Positions 53,701 through 62,307 of a stretch of DNA of 64,000 bases are shown in pieces. A model generated the notes under the pieces. It was not told the DNA's origin, made no database searches, and saw only the letters and a list, made by a program, of their open reading frames with translations. The position numbers and the translations under genes are program-made. Position 1 is the first letter of the stretch, and each line of letters starts with the position of its first letter. This DNA comes from CF-39 sp035651155 (GTDB lineage Bacteria > Chloroflexota > Limnocylindria > P2-11E), in assembly GCA_035651155.1 (NCBI GenBank), contig DASRGG010000017.1, positions 1-64,000 on the forward strand, written 5' to 3'.

Positions 53701-55103
53701 CGGAGCAGGCTCCCGTCGGTCGCGAGCTCGACGGCACGCAGCAGCGCGCGCGCCTTCGCGCGCGTCTCGGCCTCTTCCGCCGCGGGATCCGAGTCCGCGA
53801 CGATCCCCGCGCCCGCTTCGATGCGGCAGACGCCCTGCGCGATCGTCGCGGTGCGGATGGTGATGCACGTGTCGAGCGTCCCGTCGAAGCCGACATAGCC
53901 CACCGCGCCCGCGTACGGACCGCGCTGATCGGTCTCGAGCTCCGCGATGCGCTCCATCGCGCGGATCTTCGGCGCGCCGGACACGGTCCCGGCCGGGAAG
54001 CACGCGCGGAACGCGTCGAGCGCGTCGAGATCCGTGCGCAGATCGCCCTCGACGACCGAGGTGAGGTGCATGACGTGCGAGAAGCGATCGACCCGCATCA
54101 GCTCCTTCACGCGGACCGTCCCGGGGCGGGACACACGGCCGATGTCGTTGCGCGCGAGATCCACGAGCATGACGTGCTCGGCGCGCTCCTTCTCCGAGCT
54201 CCGGAGGTCGATCTCGTTCGCGGCATCCTCGCCCTCATCGGCGCCGCGCGGCCGCGTGCCCGCGATCGGATGCATCACGACCTTGCCGCCCTCGACGCGG
54301 ACGAACGGTTCCGGCGACGCGCCGACGAGCGTCGCGTCCGCCGTCTCGAGCAGGAACATGTACGGGGACGGATTCACGTGCCGGAGCGCGCGATAGAGCG
54401 CCAGCGCATCGGGCGCGGGTCGCACGTCGAATCGCTGCGCGAGCACGATCTGGATGCAGTCTCCTTCGTTGATGAGCTCGACGGCCCGGCGCACCCGGTC
54501 CTCGTACCGCGTCGGCGTCCCGTTCGGGCGCACCTCCGCACGCTGCGACGCCGGAGCGGCGAGCTGCGGGAGCGGCGCGTCCAGCGCGGCGAAGACGCGA
54601 TCGATCGCGCGCGCGGCGTCGCCCGGCCGTGCCGCGTCGTCGTGCGCGAGGACGGTGAGCGTGTGACGAAGGTGATCGAACGCCACGACCGTGTCGTAGA
54701 TGCCGAAGGTCATCTCGGGAAGTCCCGCGGGCGCGTACGGGTCGTTCGCCGCGAGCGGCAGGCGCTCGAAGCGACGCGCCGCTTCGTAGCCGACGAACCC
54801 GACGGCGCCGCCGCTGAATCGCGGCAGACCCGGGACGGAGCGGCGCACGTAGCGACCGAGATGCGCGCGCAGCGTCGCGATGGGATCGGCGTCCTCCCCA
54901 CGGAACGTCAGCACCTCGCGAGGCGCGACGCCGATGAACGAGTAGCGACCCATGCGCTCGCCGCCCTCCGCCGACTCGAGCAGGAAGGCGCCGCCGAGCG
55001 CGCGCAGTTTGGCGAACGCCGAGACCGGCGTCTCGAGGTCCGCGAGCCGCTCGCGCATGACGGGCACGAGCTCGATCTGCCGCTGCGCCGCGACCTGCAC
55101 CAC
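53697..55103 (-). CDS. trpE: Anthranilate synthase component I
   Basis: The protein has 468 aa from GTG 55103 (or 55100) after AAGGGGG. A longer frame would begin inside the T-box and is rejected. The chorismate-binding domain has HPIAGTRPRGADE, MLVDLARNDIGRVS and FPAGTVSGAPKIRAME. It is the first structural gene under the Trp T-box. Confidence 0.96.
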   Translation of the reverse strand: MVQVAAQRQIELVPVMRERLADLETPVSAFAKLRALGGAFLLESAEGGERMGRYSFIGVAPREVLTFRGEDADPIATLRAHLGRYVRRSVPGLPRFSGGAVGFVGYEAARRFERLPLAANDPYAPAGLPEMTFGIYDTVVAFDHLRHTLTVLAHDDAARPGDAARAIDRVFAALDAPLPQLAAPASQRAEVRPNGTPTRYEDRVRRAVELINEGDCIQIVLAQRFDVRPAPDALALYRALRHVNPSPYMFLLETADATLVGASPEPFVRVEGGKVVMHPIAGTRPRGADEGEDAANEIDLRSSEKERAEHVMLVDLARNDIGRVSRPGTVRVKELMRVDRFSHVMHLTSVVEGDLRTDLDALDAFRACFPAGTVSGAPKIRAMERIAELETDQRGPYAGAVGYVGFDGTLDTCITIRTATIAQGVCRIEAGAGIVADSDPAAEEAETRAKARALLRAVELATDGSLLR

Positions 55104-55124
55104 GTCGTCCCCCTTCCGGAAATG

Positions 55125-55159
55125 AAAAGACCCTCGCTCCCGATATCGGGACGAGGGTC
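55125..55159 (-). terminator. T-box regulated intrinsic terminator
   Basis: GACCCTCGTCCCGATATCGG pairs with the following GGGAGCGAGGGTC half (stem ~14 bp with small mismatches) and is followed by UUUUC on the minus strand. It overlaps the 3' side of the T-box, so the two structures exclude each other. The trpE start is 22 nt further on. Confidence 0.92.
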
Positions 55160-55385
55160 GTGGTGCCACCCGAACTTGCCGGCGATCTCGCGCCGGCCTC
55201 AGCCTCCACTTTCATGGAGCGCCCCTCGATAACGGAGGGCTTCCGGCCGGGCGTACTGGCGTTCGCGTTCTGCCCGGCGTCTCGCGGGATCCATTCGCGC
55301 CTCGTGCTCCCTCCCGGCTCTCACCATGCCCGGTTCGCTTCAGGGCTCCGGAGGCCTACTCGTCCCGCTCGAACGACGCTCCACG
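55125..55385 (-). promoter_or_regulatory. T-box riboswitch, tRNA-Trp specific
   Basis: The leader of trpE carries the T-box sequence AAGTTCGGGTGGCACCACG (55158-55176). Upstream, Stem I has GGTGAGAGCC in the distal region and a specifier loop GAATGGA with TGG at 55291-55293, the Trp codon. The T-box UGGC would pair with GCCA, fitting a tRNA with discriminator G, as tRNA-Trp has. Uncharged tRNA-Trp should favour the antiterminator and allow operon expression. Confidence 0.92.
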
Positions 55386-55465
55386 AATCCTAGCGGAAAC
55401 GGCCGGTTTTCGGCTAGTCACGCGTCCACCTTCGGTCGCGCGGGGGCCATCCGTACAGTGAGGAA

Positions 55466-55933
55466 GTGAAGAACGTACGAGCGTCTGGTCGCCCGCTCGG
55501 CCCCATGGCCGTCCGTTCCACGCTGCCCACGCACCCGCCCTTCAAGGTGCGCGAAACGCTGCGTGGCCTTCCTACCGCGACGGGCTACACCGTCACGGTG
55601 AAGCCGCTCCGCTATCGGACGGCGCCGCATCTCCAGGCATTTACGTTCTGGGACCACCCCGAGATCATCATCCAGGTCCCCGAGCCCTTCCGCCCGTTTC
55701 GCGAGCGCGTGGATCTCGGATCGTTGGGCAGCCCCCTCGTCGACTTCCCCACGCGGCGCGACGTGATCCGGTTCCTCTACCTCCACGAGTTCTGTCACTG
55801 GTGGCTGTACCTCACGCACGGCTGGGGCGCGGCCGCCGAGATCGCGTGCGACCGCTACGCCTACGCGAACTTCCGGAAGCGCGCGATCGTCCGTCCGCCG
55901 GCGATCCGCACTCCGTGGGAGCGCGCCGCGTAG
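55466..55933 (+). CDS. Putative zinc metalloprotease-like protein
   Basis: The frame has 155 codons from GTG; ATG 55505 is an alternative start. The central block is FLYLHEFCHWWLYLTHGWG followed by AEIACDRYAYANF. HEFCH is a canonical HExxH, and the later E/D residues could complete the zinc site. No signal peptide is seen. The family is not identified, and activity is inferred. Confidence 0.6.
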   Translation: MKNVRASGRPLGPMAVRSTLPTHPPFKVRETLRGLPTATGYTVTVKPLRYRTAPHLQAFTFWDHPEIIIQVPEPFRPFRERVDLGSLGSPLVDFPTRRDVIRFLYLHEFCHWWLYLTHGWGAAAEIACDRYAYANFRKRAIVRPPAIRTPWERAA

Positions 55934-55936
55934 CCG

Positions 55937-56410
55937 CTACTCGCCGAGCCGGTCGAGCGCCACGAGCGGGAGCTGCAGCGTCGGGATAACGAGCAGGTCG
56001 TAGCGCCGGATCAGCGCGTTCACGTCGCTCACCGCGCGCTCGAGCTCGTCGCGCACGCGCAGGTCGCGCCGAGCGGTGGCGCGCGACGCCTCGACGATGC
56101 GCTCCGCGGGCAGCTCCGCGAGCAGACGCGTCCGATCGTGCAGCCACACGCGATGTGCGGAGAGGCGCCTTTTGATGTGCGCGACGCGGCGGTCGATGTC
56201 CTTGCGCAGGTCGACCCATTCGGGGACCGCGTCCGCGTTGCGCATGACGTGACGTGCGGCCCACGTCTCCGCAGGCCCGCCCTCGTCGGCACCCAGCGGC
56301 GCCCCCTCGCCGGGAAGACCGCGCAGCTCTTCCGACTCGGCGAGCTCGCGGAGGAGTTCCTCGATCCCGGGTTCGACGCGGCGGAGCTTCGGCGGACGCG
56401 GGTCGTCCAT
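55937..56410 (-). CDS. DUF1992 (DnaJ homologue subfamily C member 28-like) protein
   Basis: The protein has 157 aa. The conserved part, from GLPGEGAPL through RHVMRNADAVPEWVDLRKDIDR, matches the DUF1992 pattern (G-G-P ... NAG-PPEWIELRKEI), followed by long helices and a PTLQLPLVALD end. No J domain is present. It probably has a chaperone-like or coiled-coil role. It lies 11 nt after the DUF4395 gene. Confidence 0.75.
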   Translation of the reverse strand: MDDPRPPKLRRVEPGIEELLRELAESEELRGLPGEGAPLGADEGGPAETWAARHVMRNADAVPEWVDLRKDIDRRVAHIKRRLSAHRVWLHDRTRLLAELPAERIVEASRATARRDLRVRDELERAVSDVNALIRRYDLLVIPTLQLPLVALDRLGE

Positions 56411-56421
56411 CGCCACGAGTA

Positions 56422-57126
56422 TCAGGCGATGCGCGCGGTGACGCTGCCTCCGGGCGCGACGGCGACGGCGGTGGGGACGAGCGCGACGCCGTACTTGCGG
56501 GCGAGCTCCGGACGCCGCGAGACGTCGACGGTCACGACGGTGCGCCCGGCGGCGCGAAGCTCCGCCTCGAGGGTGCGGCAGTCCGTGCACAGCGGATGCG
56601 TGAACTGCACGACGATCTCGCCCTCCGGCCGGCCGGCGCCGAGCTCCGCCAGGTCGACGTGCTGGATGCTGCCGGGGCGGATGCCGCGGATGCGCGCGCC
56701 GATCTTGTACATCTCGCAGCCGACGCAGAGTCCGCTGACCGCCGCGAGGAGCGCGAGCGCCGCGACGAGCAGGCCGAGCGCCCAGCCGATCGACGTGAGT
56801 CCTGCGGCGTGCGCCACGGTGGCGGAACCGAGGAACGCGACGCCCACCATGTTCGCGAACCGCGGCGGCCGGCTGTCCTCGATCGGGCCTTCGCCGATGC
56901 GCGGCTGGATCACCTCGAAGTAGAGGAGGCAGGGCAGGCAGTAGCGGCGCCCGAAGCGCAGGCCGATCGCGAGCTGCGCCGCGAGCAGGCCGAGGATGGG
57001 CCACCATCCTGTCGCGAACGCGACCAGCGCGAGCGTCCCCACGACCGCCTGGTTGGTACGCGGGGCGCGCGCATCGATGACGTCGGTGTCCTTCCATGGA
57101 TCGGCGCGGCGGACGAGCGTCGTCAT
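56422..57126 (-). CDS. DUF4395 membrane protein fused to a thioredoxin-like domain
   Basis: The protein has 234 aa from ATG 57126. The N-terminal ~150 residues fit DUF4395 (RTNQAVVGTLALVAF, GPIEDSRPPRFANMVG) with four membrane helices and CVGCEMYKIG. The C-terminal ~75 residues form a thioredoxin-like domain with QFTHPLCTDCRTLEAEL (CTDC). The layout suggests electron transfer from membrane thiols to an exported or cytoplasmic partner. It is divergent from the cNMP-M50 gene. Confidence 0.75.
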   Translation of the reverse strand: MTTLVRRADPWKDTDVIDARAPRTNQAVVGTLALVAFATGWWPILGLLAAQLAIGLRFGRRYCLPCLLYFEVIQPRIGEGPIEDSRPPRFANMVGVAFLGSATVAHAAGLTSIGWALGLLVAALALLAAVSGLCVGCEMYKIGARIRGIRPGSIQHVDLAELGAGRPEGEIVVQFTHPLCTDCRTLEAELRAAGRTVVTVDVSRRPELARKYGVALVPTAVAVAPGGSVTARIA

Positions 57127-57268
57127 GAGGGCTCCACGGGCCTCCTCTTCCGCGCGCCTGCGCGCGCGGTTCTCGAATCCGAGGATATCCCTCGGAAATC
57201 GCCGAGCGGGGCACGAGGCGCGATTTCCGTGCACTCTGCCCGGGGCCGCTTCTGTACGCTGCGGCCAA

Positions 57269-59191
57269 TTGAGCACCGAGCTCGATATCGGCGCCTTCGC
57301 GATGCTCGACCAGGCCACGCGCGTGCGCCTGCTCTCCGACGCGCGTCGCATGACCTTCCACGCGGGCGAGGACATCGTCCGCGAGGGCGAACCCGGGGAC
57401 GCTCTCTACGCCGTCGTCGCGGGCCGTCTGCGCGTCAGGCAGGCGGGCACGATCGTCGCCTCGCCGCGAGCGCCGGTCGTCGTCGGCGAGATGGCGGTGC
57501 TCACCGGCGGGCGGCGGAGCGCGACGGTCACCGCGCTCACCCCGGCCCGCGCCTACCGGCTACCGGCCGAGACGATCCGGGCGCTCGTCGCCAGCGTGCC
57601 CGAGCTCGGCCGCGAGCTCGCGAGCTTCGCTGCGGTCCGGACCGGCAATAACTTCCTGCGCCGATCGAGCCCGTTCGCCGATCTCCCAGCCGCCGCGATC
57701 GAAGCGCTGGCCGCCGCGCTCGATCCGGTGTCCTTCGACGCCGGCGCGGTGCTGCTGCGCGAGGGCGAGCGTGGCGACGATGCGTATCTCCTGCGCGACG
57801 GCGAGGTCGAGGTGACGCGGGGCGGGCGCCTCCTCGCGACGGTCGGCGCCGGCGGGTTCGTGGGCGAGGTCTCGGCGCTGACCGGCGCCCCGCGGACCGC
57901 GACGGTCCGCGCGCGGACGGGGGTCTCGGCGTACCGGCTGCGCGGCGACGACGTGCGTCCGATCGTGAAAAGGCACCAGGCGCTCGTCGCGCGGCTCGAG
58001 AGCACGATGCAGTCGCGGCACACGCCGCGTCGGGCGGGCGAGGTGGAGATCTCGCCGGCGCCGGACGACCCCGACGCCGTGCTGCTGCGCGACGTGTCCG
58101 GGAGCACGTACCTGCGGGTCACGCGCGAGGCGCTCGCGATCTTCGAGGACGTCGACGGCGAGCGGAACCTGCGCGACCTCGTCCTGCGCGCGTTCGAACG
58201 CACCGGCGCGCTCGATCCCGCGGGCGTGTTCGCGACCATCGCCGCGCTGCAGGCCGCCGGGCTCGTGACGGCGCCGCGGGTCGCGAGCGACGAGCCGGAC
58301 GCGCGCGTGCTGCGCGTGCTGGACCTCCTGCTCGCGCCGCGCCTCGAGCTCCGCGATGCCGACGCGCTCGCGGGAAAGCTGCACCGCGTCGTCGGTTGGG
58401 CGTTCACGCGCGGCGGCCTCTTCGCGGCGCTCGCCGTCGGCGGCGCCGGACTGCTCGCGCTCGTCTCGGTGTTCCGCGAGTCGTCGCCAGGCGACTTCGG
58501 GATCGGCGGTCTCGCCGTCGCTTTCCTGGGCCTGCTGCTCGCCGGCGTCGGGCACGAGGCCGCGCACGCCGTCGCGGCGAAGGCGGAGGGCCGCCGGGTC
58601 GGGAAGGCCGGGATCGGCCTCTTCTGGTTCACGCCGGTCGTCTACGTCGACACCGCCGACGCGTGGCTGCTGCCCCGGCTGCGGAGGATCCGCGTGAACG
58701 CCGCGGGGCCGGTCTTCAACTTCGCGTTCGCCGGCCTCTGCGGCCTCGCCGCGCTGGTGCTGCGCGACCGCGCGCAGGACCTCGCGGTCTGGCTCGCCCT
58801 CCTGAATCTCATCTCCGTGGCGTTCAACCTGTCGCCGCTCCTGGAGTTCGACGGCTACTACGTGCTCGAGGACCTCACGAACACGAACTCCCTCCGGCGC
58901 AAGGCCCTGCGCTTCGTGTTCGCCGACCTCATCGCGCGGCCGCGCCGGCTGGATTCCCGCGCCGAGGCCGGCCTCGTCGCGTACACGCTCGCGGCGGTCG
59001 GCTACGTCGTGGCGATGAGCGCCGTCGTGCTGTCCGGCGTGCCGAAGATCGTCGACGGCACGTTCGCCGGACGGATCGGCTCGGAGCTCCTGCCGCTGGT
59101 GGGCGCCGCCCTGGCGCTCGTGCTGGCCGCGCTGCTGGTGAGCCCGTTCGTCAGCGAGGTGCTCGCGGCGCGCTCCGCGCCGGCCGACTAG
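57269..59191 (+). CDS. Cyclic-nucleotide-binding, PqqD-like, M50 (site-2) metalloprotease fusion
   Basis: The frame has 640 codons from TTG 57269; ATG 57302 would clip the first helix. Two cNMP-binding domains (about 10-125 and 130-245) each have the phosphate-cassette layout (REGEPGD, REGERGD; GEMAVLTGGRRSATV, GEVSALTGAPRTATV). A PqqD-like winged helix (about 265-345, LLRDVSGSTYLRV) and a membrane M50 domain follow. The latter carries GHEAAHAVAAKAEG as zinc site and LLEFDGYYVLEDLTN as third ligand. Inference: a second-messenger-regulated membrane peptidase, possibly acting on the small NHLP-like peptide encoded next to it. Confidence 0.82.
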   Translation: MSTELDIGAFAMLDQATRVRLLSDARRMTFHAGEDIVREGEPGDALYAVVAGRLRVRQAGTIVASPRAPVVVGEMAVLTGGRRSATVTALTPARAYRLPAETIRALVASVPELGRELASFAAVRTGNNFLRRSSPFADLPAAAIEALAAALDPVSFDAGAVLLREGERGDDAYLLRDGEVEVTRGGRLLATVGAGGFVGEVSALTGAPRTATVRARTGVSAYRLRGDDVRPIVKRHQALVARLESTMQSRHTPRRAGEVEISPAPDDPDAVLLRDVSGSTYLRVTREALAIFEDVDGERNLRDLVLRAFERTGALDPAGVFATIAALQAAGLVTAPRVASDEPDARVLRVLDLLLAPRLELRDADALAGKLHRVVGWAFTRGGLFAALAVGGAGLLALVSVFRESSPGDFGIGGLAVAFLGLLLAGVGHEAAHAVAAKAEGRRVGKAGIGLFWFTPVVYVDTADAWLLPRLRRIRVNAAGPVFNFAFAGLCGLAALVLRDRAQDLAVWLALLNLISVAFNLSPLLEFDGYYVLEDLTNTNSLRRKALRFVFADLIARPRRLDSRAEAGLVAYTLAAVGYVVAMSAVVLSGVPKIVDGTFAGRIGSELLPLVGAALALVLAALLVSPFVSEVLAARSAPAD

Positions 59192-59203
59192 CGCCTTCTC
59201 GGG

Positions 59204-59464
59204 TCAGCGCTTCTTCGCGGACTCGGAGGGCGCCCGCATCAGGGGCGAGGACGTCTTCACGGCCATGCCGGCGGCGAGGTCCGTCTTCGAGATGCGGTCC
59301 TCGAGCCGCTCGGCCCGCGCGGCGCTCGGGTGGAAGAGCGCGCGTTCCTCCGGCGTGAGGTCGTAGCCGGCGAGGGCCGCGGCCGGGTCGCGCGCGAGCA
59401 GGGCGCGGAACGCCGCGTCGGACATGGCGCGTTCAAGGATGTCGTCCCGCGCGCGCTGGCTCAC
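59204..59464 (-). CDS. NHLP-clan (Os1348-like) leader-type small protein, possible RiPP precursor
   Basis: The protein has 86 aa from GTG 59464 (GTGA overlap with thpR). SQRARDDILERAMSDAAFRALL then AALAGYDLTPEER matches the Os1348/NHLP leader-like family (LLADPxxALAGYDLTPEE). The tail after residue 50 is polar and Lys/Ser-rich, without Cys. Such peptides can be precursors of ribosomally made natural products. It converges on the PqqD/M50 gene, whose stop is 13 bp away. Confidence 0.65.
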   Translation of the reverse strand: MSQRARDDILERAMSDAAFRALLARDPAAALAGYDLTPEERALFHPSAARAERLEDRISKTDLAAGMAVKTSSPLMRAPSESAKKR

Positions 59465-60024
59465 CGCTTCTCTCCCGCCTCCAGCGACACCGTCGCGCGG
59501 GCAGTGTATCGCGGCCCCTTTCCCCAGACGCTCTCGAAGCACACCAGGGCATCCGCGCGGAGCGTGAGCGCGGGCCGCTTCGCGCGTTCGATCGCCGACA
59601 CGAGCGCGCGGATCGTCGTCCGATCGGCACGATCGCCGATGCGCGCGACCGTGAGGTGCGCGCGGAAGGGCTTCGGGTCGAACGGGAGGTCCCGCGCCGC
59701 GAGGGCGGCGCGGACCCGCTCGGCGAGCGTGATGAGCTCGGCCGCGCCGCGCACGATGCCGAGCCAGACGATGCGCGGGCCGCCGCTGCGGGGAAAGCGG
59801 CCGAAGCCCTCGATCGAGACGTCGAACGGCGGGCGCCCGGCGGCAGCTTCGCGTACGGCCGCGACGACGTCGGGGAGGCGCCCCGCGTCGACGTTCCCGA
59901 GGAAGGCGAGCGTGACGTGCGTGAGCTCCGGCGGGACGCGCCGGACGCCCGGCAGCTCCGGGAGCGCCTCAGACGCCGCCGTCGCGATGTCCTCCGGAAG
60001 CGGGACCGCGACGAAGAGCCGCAT
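59461..60024 (-). CDS. thpR: RNA 2',3'-cyclic phosphodiesterase (2'-5' RNA ligase family)
   Basis: The protein has 187 aa. The two HxTx motifs are THVTLAFLG and AHLTVARIG, about 85 residues apart, as in LigT/ThpR. It opens 2',3'-cyclic phosphates on RNA. It is unexpectedly joined to the leader-like peptide gene by a 4-nt overlap. Confidence 0.93.
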   Translation of the reverse strand: MRLFVAVPLPEDIATAASEALPELPGVRRVPPELTHVTLAFLGNVDAGRLPDVVAAVREAAAGRPPFDVSIEGFGRFPRSGGPRIVWLGIVRGAAELITLAERVRAALAARDLPFDPKPFRAHLTVARIGDRADRTTIRALVSAIERAKRPALTLRADALVCFESVWGKGPRYTARATVSLEAGEKR

Positions 60025-60087
60025 CGCTCCGGAGGCTAGTTGACCGGCTGGTCCCGCGGACCGGGGTCTCGCCGGGCGCCGGAAGGC

Positions 60088-60234
60088 TTAGAAGACGGCC
60101 GCGTGCGCTTCGTCGGACGCGAGGAGGGCGACGAACAGGAGCCCCAAGAGGAAGGACGCACCCGAAAGGAGCGCCACGCGGAGTGGCTCGCTGCCGTCGA
60201 TACGCTCGATGGTCTCGTTCACGAGCTTGCTCAT
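60088..60234 (-). CDS. 48-aa single-helix membrane peptide
   Basis: The reading frame is MSKLVNETIERIDGSEPLRV then ALLSGASFLLGLLFVALLAS and a short tail DEAHAAVF. A GAGG lies just before the ATG and codon use is normal. One membrane helix has a cytoplasmic amphipathic start. It follows ftsH on the same strand (111 nt). The family is unknown; a regulator or partner of FtsH is possible. Confidence 0.5.
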   Translation of the reverse strand: MSKLVNETIERIDGSEPLRVALLSGASFLLGLLFVALLASDEAHAAVF

Positions 60235-60345
60235 CGCCTCACGCGATCAAGCACGCCACGTGCCGTCCGTTACAGCGAGCTGGCGCGACAGCGCACAGGC
60301 CAGATGAGGGCGAGGCGGCGGCCGGGGGCCGACCGGCGCGTGGGG

Positions 60346-62307
60346 CTAGGCCGGCGTCGGTGCGGCGGCGGGCCCCTTCCCGCGCTCGCGCTTCTCGCCC
60401 GGCTTCGTCTCGCCGGCGGGGGCCCCGGGCGGCGTGGCGTCCGGGCCGGTCGCTGCGGCCACCGGCAGGCCCTCGCCGCCGTCGCCGAAGAGCGCGTTGA
60501 ACTCGTCGGTCTCGAGGGTCTCCTGCTCGATGAGCTTGCTGACGATGAGGTCGAGCTTGTCCCGGTTCTGGGTGAGGACCTCGTACGCGCGCTGCCGGCC
60601 CTTCTCCACGATGTCGTGGACCTCGGAGTCGATGATCTTCGCGACGTCCTCGCCGTAGTTCCGCTCCTCCTGGATCTGGCGGCCGAGGAAGATGAGCTCA
60701 TCGCTCTTGCCGTACTGGAGCGGCCCGAGCTTCTCGCTCATGCCGAACTTCGTGACCATCTGGCGCGCCATCTGGCTCGCCTTCTCGATGTCGTTGGACG
60801 CTCCGGTGGTGACGTCGCCGCCCAGGTGCAGCTGCTCGGCGACCCAGCCGCCCAGCGCCGCCGCGATGTCGTCCTCGAACTCGCGCCGCGTGCGGAAGTA
60901 GCGGTCCTCCTGCGGGAGGGACCAGGTGACGCCCATGGCCATGCCGCGGGCGACGATCGAGATCTTGTGGACCGGGTTGGTGTGCTTGAGCAGCTTGAAG
61001 CACAGGGCGTGGCCGGCCTCGTGGTAGGCCACGATCCACTTCTCCTTCTCGGTGATGACGCGCGAGCGGCGCTCGGGACCGAGCGCGACCTTCTCGAGCG
61101 CCTCTTCGAAGTCGATCTGCGCGATCGTCTTCTTGTTCCGGCGTGCGGCGAGGATCGCGGCCTCGTTCACCACGTTGGCGAGGTCGGCACCCGAGAAGCC
61201 GGGCGAGATCTGCGCGATGCGGAGCAGCTCGACGTTCTTGTCGAGCGGCTTGCCGCGGACGTGGACCTCGAGGATGGCCTTGCGGCCCTTGATGTCGGGG
61301 CGGTCGAGCACGACCTGGCGGTCGAAGCGGCCGGGTCGCAGGAGGGCCGGGTCGAGGACGTCCGGCCGGTTCGTCGACGCCAGCACGATGACGTTCGTCC
61401 CGGTGTCGAAGCCGTCCATCTCCACCAAGATCTGGTTCAGGGTCTGCTCCCGCTCGTCGTGGGACCCACCGAGGCCGGCGCCGCGCTGGCGGCCGACCGC
61501 GTCGATCTCGTCGATGAACACGATGCACGGAGCGTTGCGCTTGGCCTGGTCGAAGAGGTCGCGCACGCGCGAGGCGCCGACTCCGACGAACATCTCGACG
61601 AACTCGGAGCCCGAGATCGAGAAGAACGGCACGCCGGCCTCGCCGGCGACCGCGCGCGCGAGCATCGTCTTGCCGGTGCCGGGCGGCCCCACGAGGAGCA
61701 CGCCGCGCGGGATGCGCGCGCCGAGGGTCGAGAACTTCTCGGGGTACTTGAGGAACTCCACCACCTCGGTGAGCTCCTGCTTCGCCTCGTCCACGCCCGC
61801 GACGTCGTCGAACGTCACGGTCGGCTTGTTGCCGATGAACATGCGGGCGCGGCTCTTCCCGAAGGAGAGCGCCTGGTTATTCGTGCCCTGCGCCTGTCTC
61901 ATCATGTAGAAGAAGAAGCCGCCGATGAGCAGCACCGGGAGCAGGCTCAGCAGGATCGAGCCGATGACCGAGAAGGTGGCGCTCTGCTCCTCCGCCTTCA
62001 GGTCGACCTGGCGCGTCGGGTTGGCGTTGTTGTAGGCGGTCACCGCCGCGAGGAACGGGTCGTCCTTGTCGAGCAGGTTCACCTGCACCTTGGTGTTGGC
62101 CGGATCGGTGAGCTCGACCGTGGCCTTGTTGGCGATGATCGTGACCGACTTCACCTTGCCGGCCTGAACGTCCTGGATCGCCTTGGTGATCGTGACGGTC
62201 TGGATGGCGGGCGTTTGCTGGCGGTACGCGTACAGGAGCGCCAGACCCATGACGACGAGAAGCAGGGTGAGGATGCCGTTCTTGAAGATCCGATTGTCGA
62301 GGTTCAG
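60346..62307 (-). CDS. ftsH: ATP-dependent zinc metalloprotease FtsH (probable CTG start)
   Basis: The protein has 653 aa if started at CTG 62307, which overlaps the tilS stop as CTGA and has GAGAGG at 6-nt spacing. That start restores the first membrane helix (IFKNGILTLLLVVMGLALL); ATG 62250 would cut it in half. A periplasmic domain, second helix, AAA+ domain (GPPGTGKTML, IVFIDEIDAVG, SRH region RPGRFDRQV) and zinc site YHEAGHALC are all intact. The C-terminus is Pro/Gly-rich. Confidence 0.97.
   Translation of the reverse strand: MNLDNRIFKNGILTLLLVVMGLALLYAYRQQTPAIQTVTITKAIQDVQAGKVKSVTIIANKATVELTDPANTKVQVNLLDKDDPFLAAVTAYNNANPTRQVDLKAEEQSATFSVIGSILLSLLPVLLIGGFFFYMMRQAQGTNNQALSFGKSRARMFIGNKPTVTFDDVAGVDEAKQELTEVVEFLKYPEKFSTLGARIPRGVLLVGPPGTGKTMLARAVAGEAGVPFFSISGSEFVEMFVGVGASRVRDLFDQAKRNAPCIVFIDEIDAVGRQRGAGLGGSHDEREQTLNQILVEMDGFDTGTNVIVLASTNRPDVLDPALLRPGRFDRQVVLDRPDIKGRKAILEVHVRGKPLDKNVELLRIAQISPGFSGADLANVVNEAAILAARRNKKTIAQIDFEEALEKVALGPERRSRVITEKEKWIVAYHEAGHALCFKLLKHTNPVHKISIVARGMAMGVTWSLPQEDRYFRTRREFEDDIAAALGGWVAEQLHLGGDVTTGASNDIEKASQMARQMVTKFGMSEKLGPLQYGKSDELIFLGRQIQEERNYGEDVAKIIDSEVHDIVEKGRQRAYEVLTQNRDKLDLIVSKLIEQETLETDEFNALFGDGGEGLPVAAATGPDATPPGAPAGETKPGEKRERGKGPAAAPTPA

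Noticed and set aside
55104..55169. Longer trpE start (22 extra residues)
   Set aside because: It would lie inside the terminator/T-box element; GTG 55103 has a proper ribosome site and matches TrpE homologues.
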